From: Opitutia bacterium
GTDB taxonomy: Bacteria > Verrucomicrobiota > Verrucomicrobiia > Opitutales > JANYDI01
Assembly (NCBI GenBank): GCA_025363695.1
Contig: JANYDI010000031.1
Location: 1-12,196 of the forward strand
Length of the DNA stretch: 12,196 bases
Reading direction: 5' to 3'
Shown: one piece after another, positions 1 through 6,701 of the stretch
Layout of the letters: each line of letters opens with the position of its first letter
Position numbering within the stretch: the first letter of the stretch is position 1
The notes under the pieces: model-generated
What the model saw: only the letters and a program-made list of their open reading frames with translations
What the model was told of the DNA's origin: nothing
The model's database searches: none
Position numbers and translations under genes: made by a program

Positions 1-265
1 AAACCACAAAATGAGAGCCCTGCAGGGGCGAATGCTTGTCAGCCCAGGGCTTTAGCCCTGGGTTTTGGCATAGAAAAAAGATTTAGAGCCCTACAGGGGC
101 GATTCATTAAACCTGATATATTGCCCATAGTTAATTTTTAGATAAATTTGATATATTTTAATGAATCGCCCTTACAGGGCTCTGGTTTATTTTTCATCGT
201 AAACCCAGGGCTAAAGCCCTGGGCTGACAAGCATTCGCCCCTTCAGGGCTCTCATTTTGTGGTTT
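1..265. repeat. PAL1: large nested palindromic repeat
   Basis: A long imperfect inverted repeat. The outer arms (about 1-65 and 203-265) begin and end with aaaccacaaaatgagagccc and its reverse complement. Each arm holds its own perfect hairpin (43-62 and 204-223, cccagggc-ttta/taaa-gccctggg). An inner pair of arms (85-110 and 158-183, agagccctacaggggcgatt and complement) surrounds an AT-rich centre. The same body recurs at 4581-4839 and, cut by the window edge, at 12130-12196. There is no coding potential. The style resembles REP-like repeats that I remember from Verrucomicrobiota and Planctomycetota. Some REP repeats are moved by IS200-like (RAYT) transposases, but none is present here. Confidence 0.85.
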
Positions 266-313
266 GTGTTTAAATAATTATTTATCAACCCTATGGGATC
301 CATTAAAACAGGT
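266..313 (-). repeat. PAL end module A (inverted copy)
   Basis: This AT-rich flank of PAL1 (tttaaataattatttatcaa, then a divergent stretch, then aacaggt) is the reverse complement of the sequence left of PAL2 at about 4535-4580. It therefore belongs to the repeat unit and is not unique DNA. It is found only on one side of each PAL body; the other side carries module B. Confidence 0.7.
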
Positions 314-356
314 TTTAAATTTAATTGATCACAGGCCCTAGTTCAAAAAAGTACTC

Positions 357-487
357 CCGGATCGCTTCGCGATCTGTGGGGGCCTTAGTATATTCTACTA
401 GGTAGAGATTTATTATAAATACGTAGTATTTTAATAAATCGCTACCTGTAGGGGATCCTAAGGGGAGCTCGCTCCCCTTGGCCCTTC
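357..487 (-). repeat. R1: three-stem-loop repeat, 5' subtype, before def
   Basis: Reading away from the gene (minus strand): SL1 at 460-479 (ggggag...ctcccc), a ggatcc spacer, SL2 at 401-446 (ggtag...ctacc with a long AT stem), the conserved spacer atactaagg..cc.ccacagatc, and SL3 at 360-374 (gatcgcttcgcgatc). SL1 is nearest def. It shares the agctcgct-type SL1 centre with R4 and R6, the other copies placed before genes. Confidence 0.85.
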
Positions 488-518
488 CCTTTCCAACTCT
501 TTTTCTCTCAAAAACATT

Positions 519-547
519 TTGACATTTTTACTCTTTTGGTGATAAGA
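519..547 (+). promoter_or_regulatory. Possible promoter for def
   Basis: A perfect TTGACA lies at 519-524. A poor -10 candidate (tgataa at 540-545, or ataaga at 542-547) follows 15-17 nt later. If used, transcription would start close to the ATG at 554 and give an almost leaderless message. The -10 match is weak, so this is a suggestion only. Confidence 0.25.
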
Positions 548-553
548 GGGAGG

Positions 554-1057
554 ATGAAGTTGGCATTGGCTTATTATGGTGATCCTGTTTTGCGCAAGAA
601 AGGCAAAAAAATCACGCAATTTGACGAGCAGCTAAAACAGCTCGCCCAGGCCATGATGGTAGCTACCGTCGAGTGGGAAGGGTGGGGCTTGGCAGCGCAC
701 CAAGTGGGCCGTCCTTTGCAGCTGTTTGTGATTAACCTGCAGGGCCTGGATCCGGAGCCCGATATGGAGTTTTCCCTAGATGGCGAGCTTGTGCCGCTGG
801 AACGCGTGCGTAAACTGGTCGTCGTCAACCCCATCCTGCACCCCGTAGGCCTAGAAGCGGATACCGAAAAGGAGGGCTGCCTATCCCTCCCCGACTACCA
901 GCGCTCACCCGTAAAGCGCCCCCGCACAATCGAGCTGAGCTACCAAGACGAAACCGGGGCCCCCCACGTCCTGCGCTGCAACCACTGGCTGGCCCGTGCC
1001 ATACAACACGAGTATGACCATCTCCATGGGGTGTTGTATATTGATTATGGGAAGTGA
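554..1057 (+). CDS. def: Peptide deformylase
   Basis: Removes the formyl group from the initiator methionine of new proteins, in the cytoplasm, using a bound metal. In the 167-residue product the three family motifs are intact: motif I GWGLAAHQVG (residues 43-52, Gln50), motif II EGCLSL (107-112, metal ligand Cys109) and motif III HEYDH (152-156, ligands His152 and His156, catalytic Glu153). A His follows GLAA where Pro or Thr is common. There is an acidic insertion of roughly 15 residues after the first strand (about 63-80). The open frame extends upstream to a TTG at 536, but the ATG at 554 directly follows a gggagg purine run and begins the conserved N-terminus, so I chose it. The gene stands alone between R1 and R2. 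Its 5' end is rich in G and its 3' third in C on the coding strand. Confidence 0.95.
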   Translation: MKLALAYYGDPVLRKKGKKITQFDEQLKQLAQAMMVATVEWEGWGLAAHQVGRPLQLFVINLQGLDPEPDMEFSLDGELVPLERVRKLVVVNPILHPVGLEADTEKEGCLSLPDYQRSPVKRPRTIELSYQDETGAPHVLRCNHWLARAIQHEYDHLHGVLYIDYGK

Positions 1058-1111
1058 AGGAGGGTTTTAGCGGGTTATTTTGGGTTGATGCAGTCCTTAA
1101 TTGCTGAAAGT

Positions 1112-1240
1112 GAAGGGCCAAGGGGCGCTTGCGCCCCTTAGGATCCCCTTCCGATGGCGATTTATTAAAATATTACATATTTTAATAAATCGCCATCGGG
1201 AAGCCTATACTAAGGCCTCCACAGATCGCTTCGCGATCGG
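1112..1240 (+). repeat. R2: three-stem-loop repeat, 3' subtype, after def
   Basis: SL1 at 1120-1139 (aaggggcgcttgcgcccctt), ggatcccc, SL2 at 1151-1199 (ccgatggcgatttatt... and complement), the conserved spacer tatactaaggcctccacag, and SL3 at 1224-1238 (gatcgcttcgcgatc). It starts about 55 nt after the def stop, SL1 first. SL1 is GC-rich but is followed by aggatcccc and not a U tract, so a classical intrinsic terminator is not evident. Confidence 0.85.
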
Positions 1241-1268
1241 AGTGTCCCTTGAAACGATTCGGCAGGAT

Positions 1269-1377
1269 GGTATAGGTCTTGATTGGGGGTTCGGACAAGG
1301 AAGTGAAGCGCGTCGCGTACTACGGTACGTGAGCGCTTCAATGACGCCGTCCCAATCCCTAATCAAGACCTATACCG
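1269..1377 (-). repeat. E1: hairpin element with gene-copied arms
   Basis: A 58-nt core (1294-1351, gacaagg...gccgtc) folds into a stem 1304-1311/1333-1340 topped by cgtac(tacg)gtacg. It is flanked by arms 1269-1292 and 1354-1377 that are near-perfect inverted copies of each other. The right arm is the last codons and stop of the minus-strand beta-CASP gene, so the left arm is an inverted copy of that gene's end. The element lies between the convergent def and beta-CASP genes and could terminate transcription from either side. The core recurs in E2 with 47 of 58 identical positions. Confidence 0.8.
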
Positions 1378-2728
1378 TGTAGGGCTCCAGCGGCGTGGGG
1401 TCTATCACTGCCGTCTTTGGCAGGGCGTCTTTTAGGGCTTGCATGAACCACTGGCGTGCTTCGTTGGAGCCGTGCGTGAGGATGATGGTCGAGGGGTCTA
1501 CGGCAAGGGCGTAATCGAGGAGTTCCTCGCGGTCGGCATGGCCGCTGAGGTCAAAGCGCTCAAACTGTGCACGAGCGGGTGTTTTGTACTTGAGGGACTC
1601 AAACTCAAAAACCTCTTCACGCGCGGTTCGCAAGAGGCGGCCTCCGGGGGTTTCTGGGGCGCAGTAGCCCACAAAAAAGATGCCGTTTTTGGGGTTGGAC
1701 AGCATGCTGGCTGCCACTTGGTAAGCAGGCGTGTGCTCAACGAGCATGCCGCTGCTGAGGATGTAGAGACCCCTTTGAGGGACGTCACGGCCAGGTTTTA
1801 GTGAGCCTGCGAGCTCCTGTACGTGCAGGTCTTTGAGGATTTTACGACGAAAGTGAATCAGCCCCGTCGTTCGTGAAATTTCATCAAAATAATTGACCAA
1901 ATCCAGCCCTAGGCCTGAGCAAAAAATAGCGCTCACAGGCAAGCTGCCTTTTTGCTGGGCTTCGTGCACAATGGCCAAAATTTCCTGCATCCGCCCCAAG
2001 GCAAAGGTGGGGATGAGGACGGATCCGCCCCCGTCCAGCACGTCCTTAGTGGCCTTCAGGAGGCGTGAAACCTCGTCCATGCGCTCCTGGTCTTGAGGTC
2101 TGGACTGCGTACCACGCGTGGTTTCCATCACGAGGGTGTCAATCTTATTGACCGGGAAACGGGCGCCAGGCAGCGTTTTTTGAGGTGTAAACAGCACGTC
2201 GCCTGTAAAGAAGACCCGCTCGTCTTTGTGCCGAATCAGGAAGCCGGCTGCTCCAGCGACGTGTCCGGCCCTGAAGAAGGTAATCTCAATTTCGTCATCC
2301 CCGCGTTTAAAACAACGCGCTTGTTCGTAAAACATCGGAAGAAATTGCTTCTTGAGCGCCTGGATTTGCTGACGTGTATACAGTGGATATTCAGGCAAGT
2401 TGAGCTCTTCTTTTTGGTGCCGCATCACGTTGTGTGAATTCGTAAGCATGCGAACCGCCAAGCTCATCGAGGGCGTGCTGAGTAAAATCTTGGCTTGACG
2501 CTGATCTTTGGCAATCAAAGGAAGCGTCCCTAAGTGGTCCAAGTGGCAATGGCTTAAGATGATAAAGTCCAGCGAACCCGGCTCTACCTTAGAAAACGCT
2601 GGGCAGGCCTCAAGGCCCACCTTTTCTGGATTAAGTCCCGCGTCAATCAATAAGCGAAAAGAGCCAATTTCAACAAGCTGCGAATGCGCCCCTATTTGCC
2701 CCACTGGATTGAGATCCGTTATTTTCAT
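1370..2728 (-). CDS. Beta-CASP metallo-beta-lactamase, likely RNA-processing nuclease
   Basis: A 452-residue protein of the beta-CASP branch of the metallo-beta-lactamase fold, related to the CPSF73/YSH1-type ribonucleases. Visible motifs: HCHLDH (60-65, metal ligands), His156 in GHVAGAAGF, Asp177 in FTGDVLF, beta-CASP motif A acid Glu202 (ETT), the helix PTFALGRMQEIL (240-251), GYCAPETPGGRL (354-365), motif B His397 in LSGHADREELL, and motif C His419 in THGSNEA. All expected metal-site residues are present, so it should be an active zinc hydrolase. The substrate is most likely RNA, by family and not from this sequence. The open frame continues upstream to a GTG at 2779, but the ATG at 2728 begins the conserved MKITDLNP start. 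No close ribosome binding site is clear. The last eight codons lie in the right arm of E1. Confidence 0.9.
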   Translation of the reverse strand: MKITDLNPVGQIGAHSQLVEIGSFRLLIDAGLNPEKVGLEACPAFSKVEPGSLDFIILSHCHLDHLGTLPLIAKDQRQAKILLSTPSMSLAVRMLTNSHNVMRHQKEELNLPEYPLYTRQQIQALKKQFLPMFYEQARCFKRGDDEIEITFFRAGHVAGAAGFLIRHKDERVFFTGDVLFTPQKTLPGARFPVNKIDTLVMETTRGTQSRPQDQERMDEVSRLLKATKDVLDGGGSVLIPTFALGRMQEILAIVHEAQQKGSLPVSAIFCSGLGLDLVNYFDEISRTTGLIHFRRKILKDLHVQELAGSLKPGRDVPQRGLYILSSGMLVEHTPAYQVAASMLSNPKNGIFFVGYCAPETPGGRLLRTAREEVFEFESLKYKTPARAQFERFDLSGHADREELLDYALAVDPSTIILTHGSNEARQWFMQALKDALPKTAVIDPTPLEPYTV

Positions 2729-2840
2729 AGTAAAATAAAAAGTCCTCTCATAATTATAGAACGACCTGCCGGATTGCACACGTTTATCGAGGCTTCGTCA
2801 ACAATAAAATTTAATAAGCTTGTTTATTAAGAAATTTAAA

Positions 2841-2983
2841 GGGCCAAGGTAAAGGGCTAAGGGGCACTTGTGCCCCTTAGGATCCCCTATTGATAGGCGA
2901 TTTTTAAAAATGCGATGCATTTTATAAAAATCGCCTATCAAGAATGGTGATACTAAGCCCTCCACAGATCCCTTTGGGATCGC
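2841..2983 (+). repeat. R3: three-stem-loop repeat, 3'-like subtype, before the beta-CASP gene
   Basis: SL1 at 2859-2878 (aaggggcacttgtgcccctt), SL2 at 2891-2940 (tgataggcga...tcgcctatca), the spacer atactaagccctccacagat, and SL3 at 2967-2981 (gatccctttgggatc). SL1 faces the start of the beta-CASP gene, about 130 nt away. Its SL1 centre (ctt) is of the type otherwise seen after genes. The gene-proximal edge has a partial duplication (aaagggccaaggt then aaagggctaagg). It stands head to head with R4. Confidence 0.85.
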
Positions 2984-2999
2984 TTTAGGGATGTGATTC

Positions 3000-3132
3000 C
3001 TCGATCCCGAAGGGATCTGTGGAGGCCCTTGTATAGCCTATCCCGATAGCGATTTTCCTAAAATGCGTCAGCATTTTAGAAAATCGCTATCGGAAAGGGG
3101 ATCCAAGGGGAGCTCGCTCCCCTTGGCCCTTT
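3000..3132 (-). repeat. R4: three-stem-loop repeat, 5' subtype, before orf-gmk
   Basis: SL3 at 3003-3017 (gatcccgaagggatc), the spacer ctgtggaggcccttgtatag, SL2 at 3043-3093 (ccgatagcgatttt... and complement), ggatcc, and SL1 at 3105-3124 (aaggggagctcgctcccctt). SL1 is nearest the gene. SL2 pairs perfectly over its outer 14 or so bases although these differ from R3, the adjacent copy. A reading frame runs through SL2 into the next gene but is not a credible N-terminus. Confidence 0.85.
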
Positions 3133-3185
3133 ACTTTTCAACAAAAAAAACTTGCAAAGTGTTTTTGGGGAAGCTACTCATCAGC

Positions 3186-3725
3186 ATGCGTTTATTTTGG
3201 GCTAGTGCGTCTTTTGGGGTCTTCTTGTTCCTCTTGGGCTTATTTTTTCTTTGGCCAGGGGCCTGCGTGAACTGCCAGAAGCGCCTGCGTTCGCCTTGGG
3301 GCAGCCGCGTGTTCTTTGGCTTGGCCTTGGTGTGGTTCTTAATTAAAATTCTGAATTTGGGCGAGGCGGATTACGGGCAGTACCGCAATCTCCTTTTTGC
3401 CGTTTTTGGGAGCATGGGAGTCGCTGCGTTTTTCGTGATTCCAGATTTTTTAGCCGTGCGCGGCATGGCCATCCTGACGCTGCTATCGGCTCAAGTCCTT
3501 CTCGATGCTGCTTTTATGCAGGATCCCCAGAGCCGCCTTTTTTTAGTTGGCATGGTATATCTTTGGATTGTCATGGCTTTATACCTGGGCGCCCTGCCGT
3601 TTCGTTTAAGAGATGCCCTACAGTGGCTTTGGGCTAAGCGCTTAAGGGCCCAAGCTTTGGGAGTCTTTTTTGTGCTTTATGGAGGGCTACTTATGGGGCT
3701 TTCCTGGACTTATAGAGGCTTATGA
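3186..3725 (+). CDS. Integral membrane protein of unknown function
   Basis: I do not recognise this 179-residue protein. It is strongly hydrophobic, with about six likely membrane segments (roughly 2-24, 41-58, 68-86, 88-110, 118-138, 155-175) joined by short loops. A CVNC pair (Cys27, Cys30) sits just after the first segment and is followed by a basic stretch QKRLR, which by the positive-inside rule places that loop in the cytoplasm. Basic stretches near 140-154 suggest another cytoplasmic loop. The open frame begins upstream at 3063, inside R4. I chose the ATG at 3186 because the membrane protein begins there and the extension would encode repeat DNA. Its stop overlaps the gmk start (ATGA at 3722-3725), so the two are probably translationally coupled in one operon. 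Confidence 0.75.
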   Translation: MRLFWASASFGVFLFLLGLFFLWPGACVNCQKRLRSPWGSRVFFGLALVWFLIKILNLGEADYGQYRNLLFAVFGSMGVAAFFVIPDFLAVRGMAILTLLSAQVLLDAAFMQDPQSRLFLVGMVYLWIVMALYLGALPFRLRDALQWLWAKRLRAQALGVFFVLYGGLLMGLSWTYRGL

Positions 3726-4360
3726 AACGACCTTCCTATCATGACCATCCCCTGCTTTTGGTGATCTCAGGCCCCTCAGGGAGCGGGAAGTCAACCCTCT
3801 GCGGGACTTTAGCGCAGCGCATGCCGGATCGGCTCGAACGCGCCGTTACCTGTACCACGCGCTTGCCACGCCCTGGGGAAGTCGATGGCCACGACTATCA
3901 TTTTATTTCCGTTCCTCGATTTGAGCAACATATTGCAAATAATGATTTCTACGAATATGCTCGCGTACATGATATTTATTACGGGAGCCTAAAAACCCAC
4001 ATTTGCTCTAAGCTCAACGAAAAGGACCTCATGCTCGTCATCGATGTCCAGGGCGCTGCTACGCTGCGTAAAGCAGCGCTCCAGGATACTTTTTTGGCCC
4101 AGAGGCTGGTCACGGTTTTTATCATGCCCGAGAGCATAGAGGCTCTGGCGGCCCGTCTACGCGTACGCAAGGGCCACGAGGGCGAGGATATTCGTCTAAG
4201 GCTGTCCAATGCCAAACTCGAAATCGAGCACTGGCGCCAGTACGACTACTGCCTCATTAGCCAAGATCGCCAGACGGATTATGAGCATTTTTATAGCCTC
4301 TATTTGGCCGAAAAGATGAGAGTCCGTCAGGGCAGTTTTGACCCGCCCTGGGTAGAATGA
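3722..4360 (+). CDS. gmk: Guanylate kinase
   Basis: Phosphorylates GMP to GDP with ATP, an essential step in cytoplasmic guanine nucleotide synthesis. The 212-residue protein is close to the usual family length. It has the P-loop GPSGSGKST (17-25), the GMP-binding segment TTRLPRPGEVDGHDYHF (45-61), the YEYARVHDIYYG segment (77-88) that completes the GMP site, and VIDVQGAATLR (106-116), matching the family's DIDxQGAxxxR. The adenine-side loop RLRVRKGHEGEDIRLRLSNA follows, then the C-terminal helix. It overlaps the upstream membrane gene by ATGA. R5 begins immediately at the stop codon. No truncation or odd residue was seen. Confidence 0.96.
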   Translation: MKRPSYHDHPLLLVISGPSGSGKSTLCGTLAQRMPDRLERAVTCTTRLPRPGEVDGHDYHFISVPRFEQHIANNDFYEYARVHDIYYGSLKTHICSKLNEKDLMLVIDVQGAATLRKAALQDTFLAQRLVTVFIMPESIEALAARLRVRKGHEGEDIRLRLSNAKLEIEHWRQYDYCLISQDRQTDYEHFYSLYLAEKMRVRQGSFDPPWVE

Positions 4361-4491
4361 AAGGGCTAAGGGGCGCTTGCGCCCCTTAGGATCCCCTTAC
4401 GATAGGCGATTTTTAAAAATGCTGGCGCATTTTATAAAAATCGCCTATCGGAAAGGGCATACTAAGCCCCCCACAGATCCCTACGGGATCG
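4361..4491 (+). repeat. R5: three-stem-loop repeat, 3' subtype, after gmk
   Basis: It begins one base after the gmk stop with aaagggctaagg. SL1 at 4368-4387 (aaggggcgcttgcgcccctt), SL2 at 4400-4450 (cgataggcgattttta... and complement), the spacer catactaagccccccacag, and SL3 at 4476-4490 (gatccctacgggatc). SL1 is nearest the gene. Confidence 0.85.
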
Positions 4492-4534
4492 AACGTTAGA
4501 GATTCCATGTAGTTGTCCTTTGGGCACCTTTAGG

Positions 4535-4580
4535 ACCTGTTCTAATGGGTCCGTTAGGGTTGATAAATAATTATTTAAAA
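4535..4580 (+). repeat. PAL end module A
   Basis: acctgtt.taatgg.tcc..tagggttgataaataattattt, shared (inverted) with the right flank of PAL1 at 266-313. A short dyad ggacc/ggtcc lies at its outer end. Between R5 and this module (4492-4534) I see nothing recognisable. Confidence 0.65.
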
Positions 4581-4839
4581 ACAAAACACATTATGAGAGC
4601 CCTGAAGGGGCGAATACTTGTCAGCCCAGGGCTTTAGCCCTGGGTTTACGGTAAAAAACAAACCAGAGCCCTGAAGGGGCGATTCATTAAAATGTATCAA
4701 AACCTTGTTAAATATATTCTATATATTAAATGATGAGAATCGCCCCTGTAGGGCTCAAAAATTTTTCACCCGTGAACCCAGGGCTAAAGCCCTGGGCTGA
4801 CAAGCATTCGCCCCTTCAGGGCTCTCATTTTGTGGTTTG
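4581..4839. repeat. PAL2: large nested palindromic repeat
   Basis: Second complete copy of the body described at 1-265, with the same outer arms (tgagagccctgaaggggcga and complement), the two cccagggc/gccctggg hairpins and an inner arm pair around an AT-rich centre. The centre differs from that of PAL1 while the arms are conserved. It carries module A on its left and module B on its right, so it is inverted with respect to PAL1. Confidence 0.85.
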
Positions 4840-4840
4840 G

Positions 4841-4890
4841 TTATTAAAGGGTTGTTAATCAATAACTTAAGTCACTTTCAACGCTAGAGG
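4841..4890 (-). repeat. PAL end module B (inverted copy)
   Basis: aaagggttgttaatcaat, then aacttaagtcactttcaa.gctagag, the reverse complement of 12079-12129 to the left of PAL3. It contains the dyad acttaagt. Confidence 0.65.
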
Positions 4891-4903
4891 GCTAGCTTAA
4901 CAA

Positions 4904-5032
4904 CGATCGCGAAGCGATCCTGGAGGGTGCCTTGTATATCCTGCCTGGTAGCGATTTTGCTGAAATACGCAGTATTTCACAAAATCGCTACCAGTTAGGG
5001 GATCCAAGGGGAGCTAGCTCCCCTTGGCCCTT
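4904..5032 (-). repeat. R6: three-stem-loop repeat, 5' subtype, before the FAD oxidoreductase
   Basis: SL3 at 4905-4919 (gatcgcgaagcgatc), SL2 at 4945-4994 (ctggtagcgattttgctg... and near complement), ggatcc, and SL1 at 5006-5025 (aaggggagctagctcccctt). SL1 ends 33 nt before the start codon, the shortest distance of the three 5' copies. The spacer next to SL3 (cctggagggtgccttgtata) is the most diverged. Confidence 0.85.
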
Positions 5033-5058
5033 TACTAAACTTAGCCCCTTAACTTTCT

Positions 5059-6507
5059 ATGGCTATTGATCGATTAAAAGAGATTTCAGATGCGTACGAC
5101 GTAGTGGTGATTGGCAGTGGGCTGGGAGGCCTGACGAGCGCCAATTACCTGGCGAAGTGCGGGTACTCGGTTTTGTTGCTGGAGCACCACTACCAGCTGG
5201 GAGGCTTGGCGACCTGGTTTCGCAGGAAGGGCGATCATATATTCGATATATCTTTGCATGGATTTCCGGTGGGGATGATTAAATCGTGTCGGAAATACTG
5301 GACCCGGGATATTGCGGATTCCATTGTGCAGCTGAAGCATGTGCGCTTTGTGAACCCTGAGTTTCAGGTGGAAACGACCTTTGATCGCCAAGATTTTACG
5401 GAAAAGCTCATTAAGCAATTTGGGCTAGAGCTGCAAGAGGTTGAGACGTTCTATGATCATTTGCGTCAAATGAATTTTTACGACGATGATAAACGGACAA
5501 CGGGTGAGCTATTGGAGCAATTTTTCCCTGGAAGAAGCGACGTGCATCGTTTGCTCATGGAGCCCATTACGTATGCCAATGGGTCTACGTTGGAGGATCC
5601 AGCGATTACCTACGGGATTGTGTTTTCTAACTTCATGAGCAAGGGGGTGTACACCTTTGAGGGCGGGACGGATACGCTCATCAAGCGGATGGCAGAAGAG
5701 ATGCAAAAAAACGGGGTGGTCATCAAAAAACTGGTAGGGGTGGAGCGTATTGTGGTTGAGCAAGGCCAGGGAAAGCCCCGTGTGGTCGGCGTTCAGGCAG
5801 AAGGACGCCTTATCAAGGCGCGAGCGGTGATTTCCAATGCCAATATCAAAAATACGACCTTGCAACTTGTGGGCGCCGAACATTTGCCGGTAGATTACGT
5901 GGAGCAACTCAAGGCCGTGCGCATCAATAGTAGTTCTTGCCAGGTCTACATGGGAGTCCGTAAGGGGGAAACCCTGCCAGAGATCGGCGACCTCATTTTT
6001 GTTTCCGATGCGCCTCGTTTTTCCAGCGATGAACTCCTGAGCTTCCAGACCCAAAGCCGCACCTTTTCGATCTATTACCCGCATACACGGCCGCATTTAC
6101 CGCAAGGCCGTTATGCGATTGTTGCCTCCCTAAACGCACGCTGGGAGGACTGGAACACCCTCGATGAAGCTGCCTATCTTCAACAAAAGAACAGAATCAT
6201 CGAGGACTCCTTAGTCTGCCTAGAACGTTTTATTCCCGACATCCGCAGTAAGCTCGACTGGGTAGAGGCCGCCACGCCCCGGACGATCAACCGTTACACC
6301 AAGCACTTCAACGGCAGCGCCTTTGGGACCAAATTCGAAGGCCTGGCAGCCTCCATGAGCCTCCCCGACCGCGTCCACGGCCTTTACCACGCCGGCTCCG
6401 TCGGCATCATCATGTCCGGTTGGCTCGGTGCCATCAACTACGGCGTCATCGTCGCCAATAAATGCGAAAAGTATTTGTATGGACTAAGGGGCGCTTGCGC
6501 CCCTTAG
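5059..6507 (+). CDS. FAD-dependent oxidoreductase, phytoene desaturase/CRTISO-like
   Basis: A 482-residue flavoprotein of the CrtI-like family, which includes phytoene desaturases, carotenoid isomerases and retinol saturases. The N-terminal Rossmann motif VVIGSGLGGLTSANYL (Gly19, Gly21, Gly24) leads to the acidic residue Glu42 and then QLGGLATWF. A family motif EGGTDTLIKRMAEEM is near residue 201, where these proteins typically have a Gly-Gly segment. The C-terminal FAD-closing segment GLYHAGSVGIIMSGWLGA is at 441-458. No carotenoid genes are adjacent, so the substrate is unknown and could be a polyene or another hydrophobic compound. No ribosome binding site precedes the ATG. The last seven residues (LRGACAP) and the stop are encoded by SL1 of R7, so the natural C-terminus was probably near Tyr474. 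It forms a single-gene unit between R6 and R7. Confidence 0.85.
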   Translation: MAIDRLKEISDAYDVVVIGSGLGGLTSANYLAKCGYSVLLLEHHYQLGGLATWFRRKGDHIFDISLHGFPVGMIKSCRKYWTRDIADSIVQLKHVRFVNPEFQVETTFDRQDFTEKLIKQFGLELQEVETFYDHLRQMNFYDDDKRTTGELLEQFFPGRSDVHRLLMEPITYANGSTLEDPAITYGIVFSNFMSKGVYTFEGGTDTLIKRMAEEMQKNGVVIKKLVGVERIVVEQGQGKPRVVGVQAEGRLIKARAVISNANIKNTTLQLVGAEHLPVDYVEQLKAVRINSSSCQVYMGVRKGETLPEIGDLIFVSDAPRFSSDELLSFQTQSRTFSIYYPHTRPHLPQGRYAIVASLNARWEDWNTLDEAAYLQQKNRIIEDSLVCLERFIPDIRSKLDWVEAATPRTINRYTKHFNGSAFGTKFEGLAASMSLPDRVHGLYHAGSVGIIMSGWLGAINYGVIVANKCEKYLYGLRGACAP

Positions 6508-6608
6508 GATCCCCTACCGATGGCGATTTATTAAAATACTGCGTATTTTAAGTAAATCGCCATCGGGAAGGTAGATACTAAGCCCCCCACAGATCCCTTC
6601 GGGATCAA
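6481..6608 (+). repeat. R7: three-stem-loop repeat, 3' subtype, overlapping the FAD oxidoreductase end
   Basis: SL1 at 6486-6505 (aaggggcgcttgcgcccctt), SL2 at 6517-6566 (ccgatggcgatttattaa... and complement with one bulge), the spacer atactaagccccccacagat, and SL3 at 6592-6606 (gatcccttcgggatc). SL1 codes for the last residues and stop of the upstream gene. The stretch 6609-6701 to its right holds only small dyads (gttcg/cgaac near 6631-6643). Confidence 0.85.
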
Positions 6609-6701
6609 GGTAAACCTTGCTGTATGGAGGGGTTTGTTCGCTCCGAACCCCCGCATGCTGCGCTAGAGGGGTTTATTTCTCCCTTCAAAAGTGTTCACGA
6701 A

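Noticed and set aside
1..265. CRISPR array or tRNA cluster in the repeat-rich intergenic DNA
   Set aside because: Repeats are long, palindromic and not regularly spaced with unique spacers; no cloverleaf with tRNA-like conserved positions was seen.
1112..1240. R elements as simple intrinsic terminators
   Set aside because: SL1 is not followed by a U tract, and the same element in reverse orientation stands before genes, so termination alone does not explain them.
1101..1382. A 93-codon plus-strand open frame
   Set aside because: It runs through R2 and E1, which explain the sequence as hairpins, and resembles no protein; it also overlaps the end of the beta-CASP gene.
3063..3185. N-terminal extension of the membrane protein
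   Set aside because: These codons lie mostly in SL2 and SL1 of R4; the protein character (hydrophobic segments) starts only at the ATG at 3186.
5509..6096. A 195-codon minus-strand open frame inside the FAD oxidoreductase
   Set aside because: Antisense shadow of a gene with recognisable motifs; no family features of its own.
357..6608. R elements as integron attC sites
   Set aside because: attC sites occur once per cassette at the 3' side in one orientation; here both ends of units carry inverted copies, no integrase is present, and the cargo is housekeeping genes.
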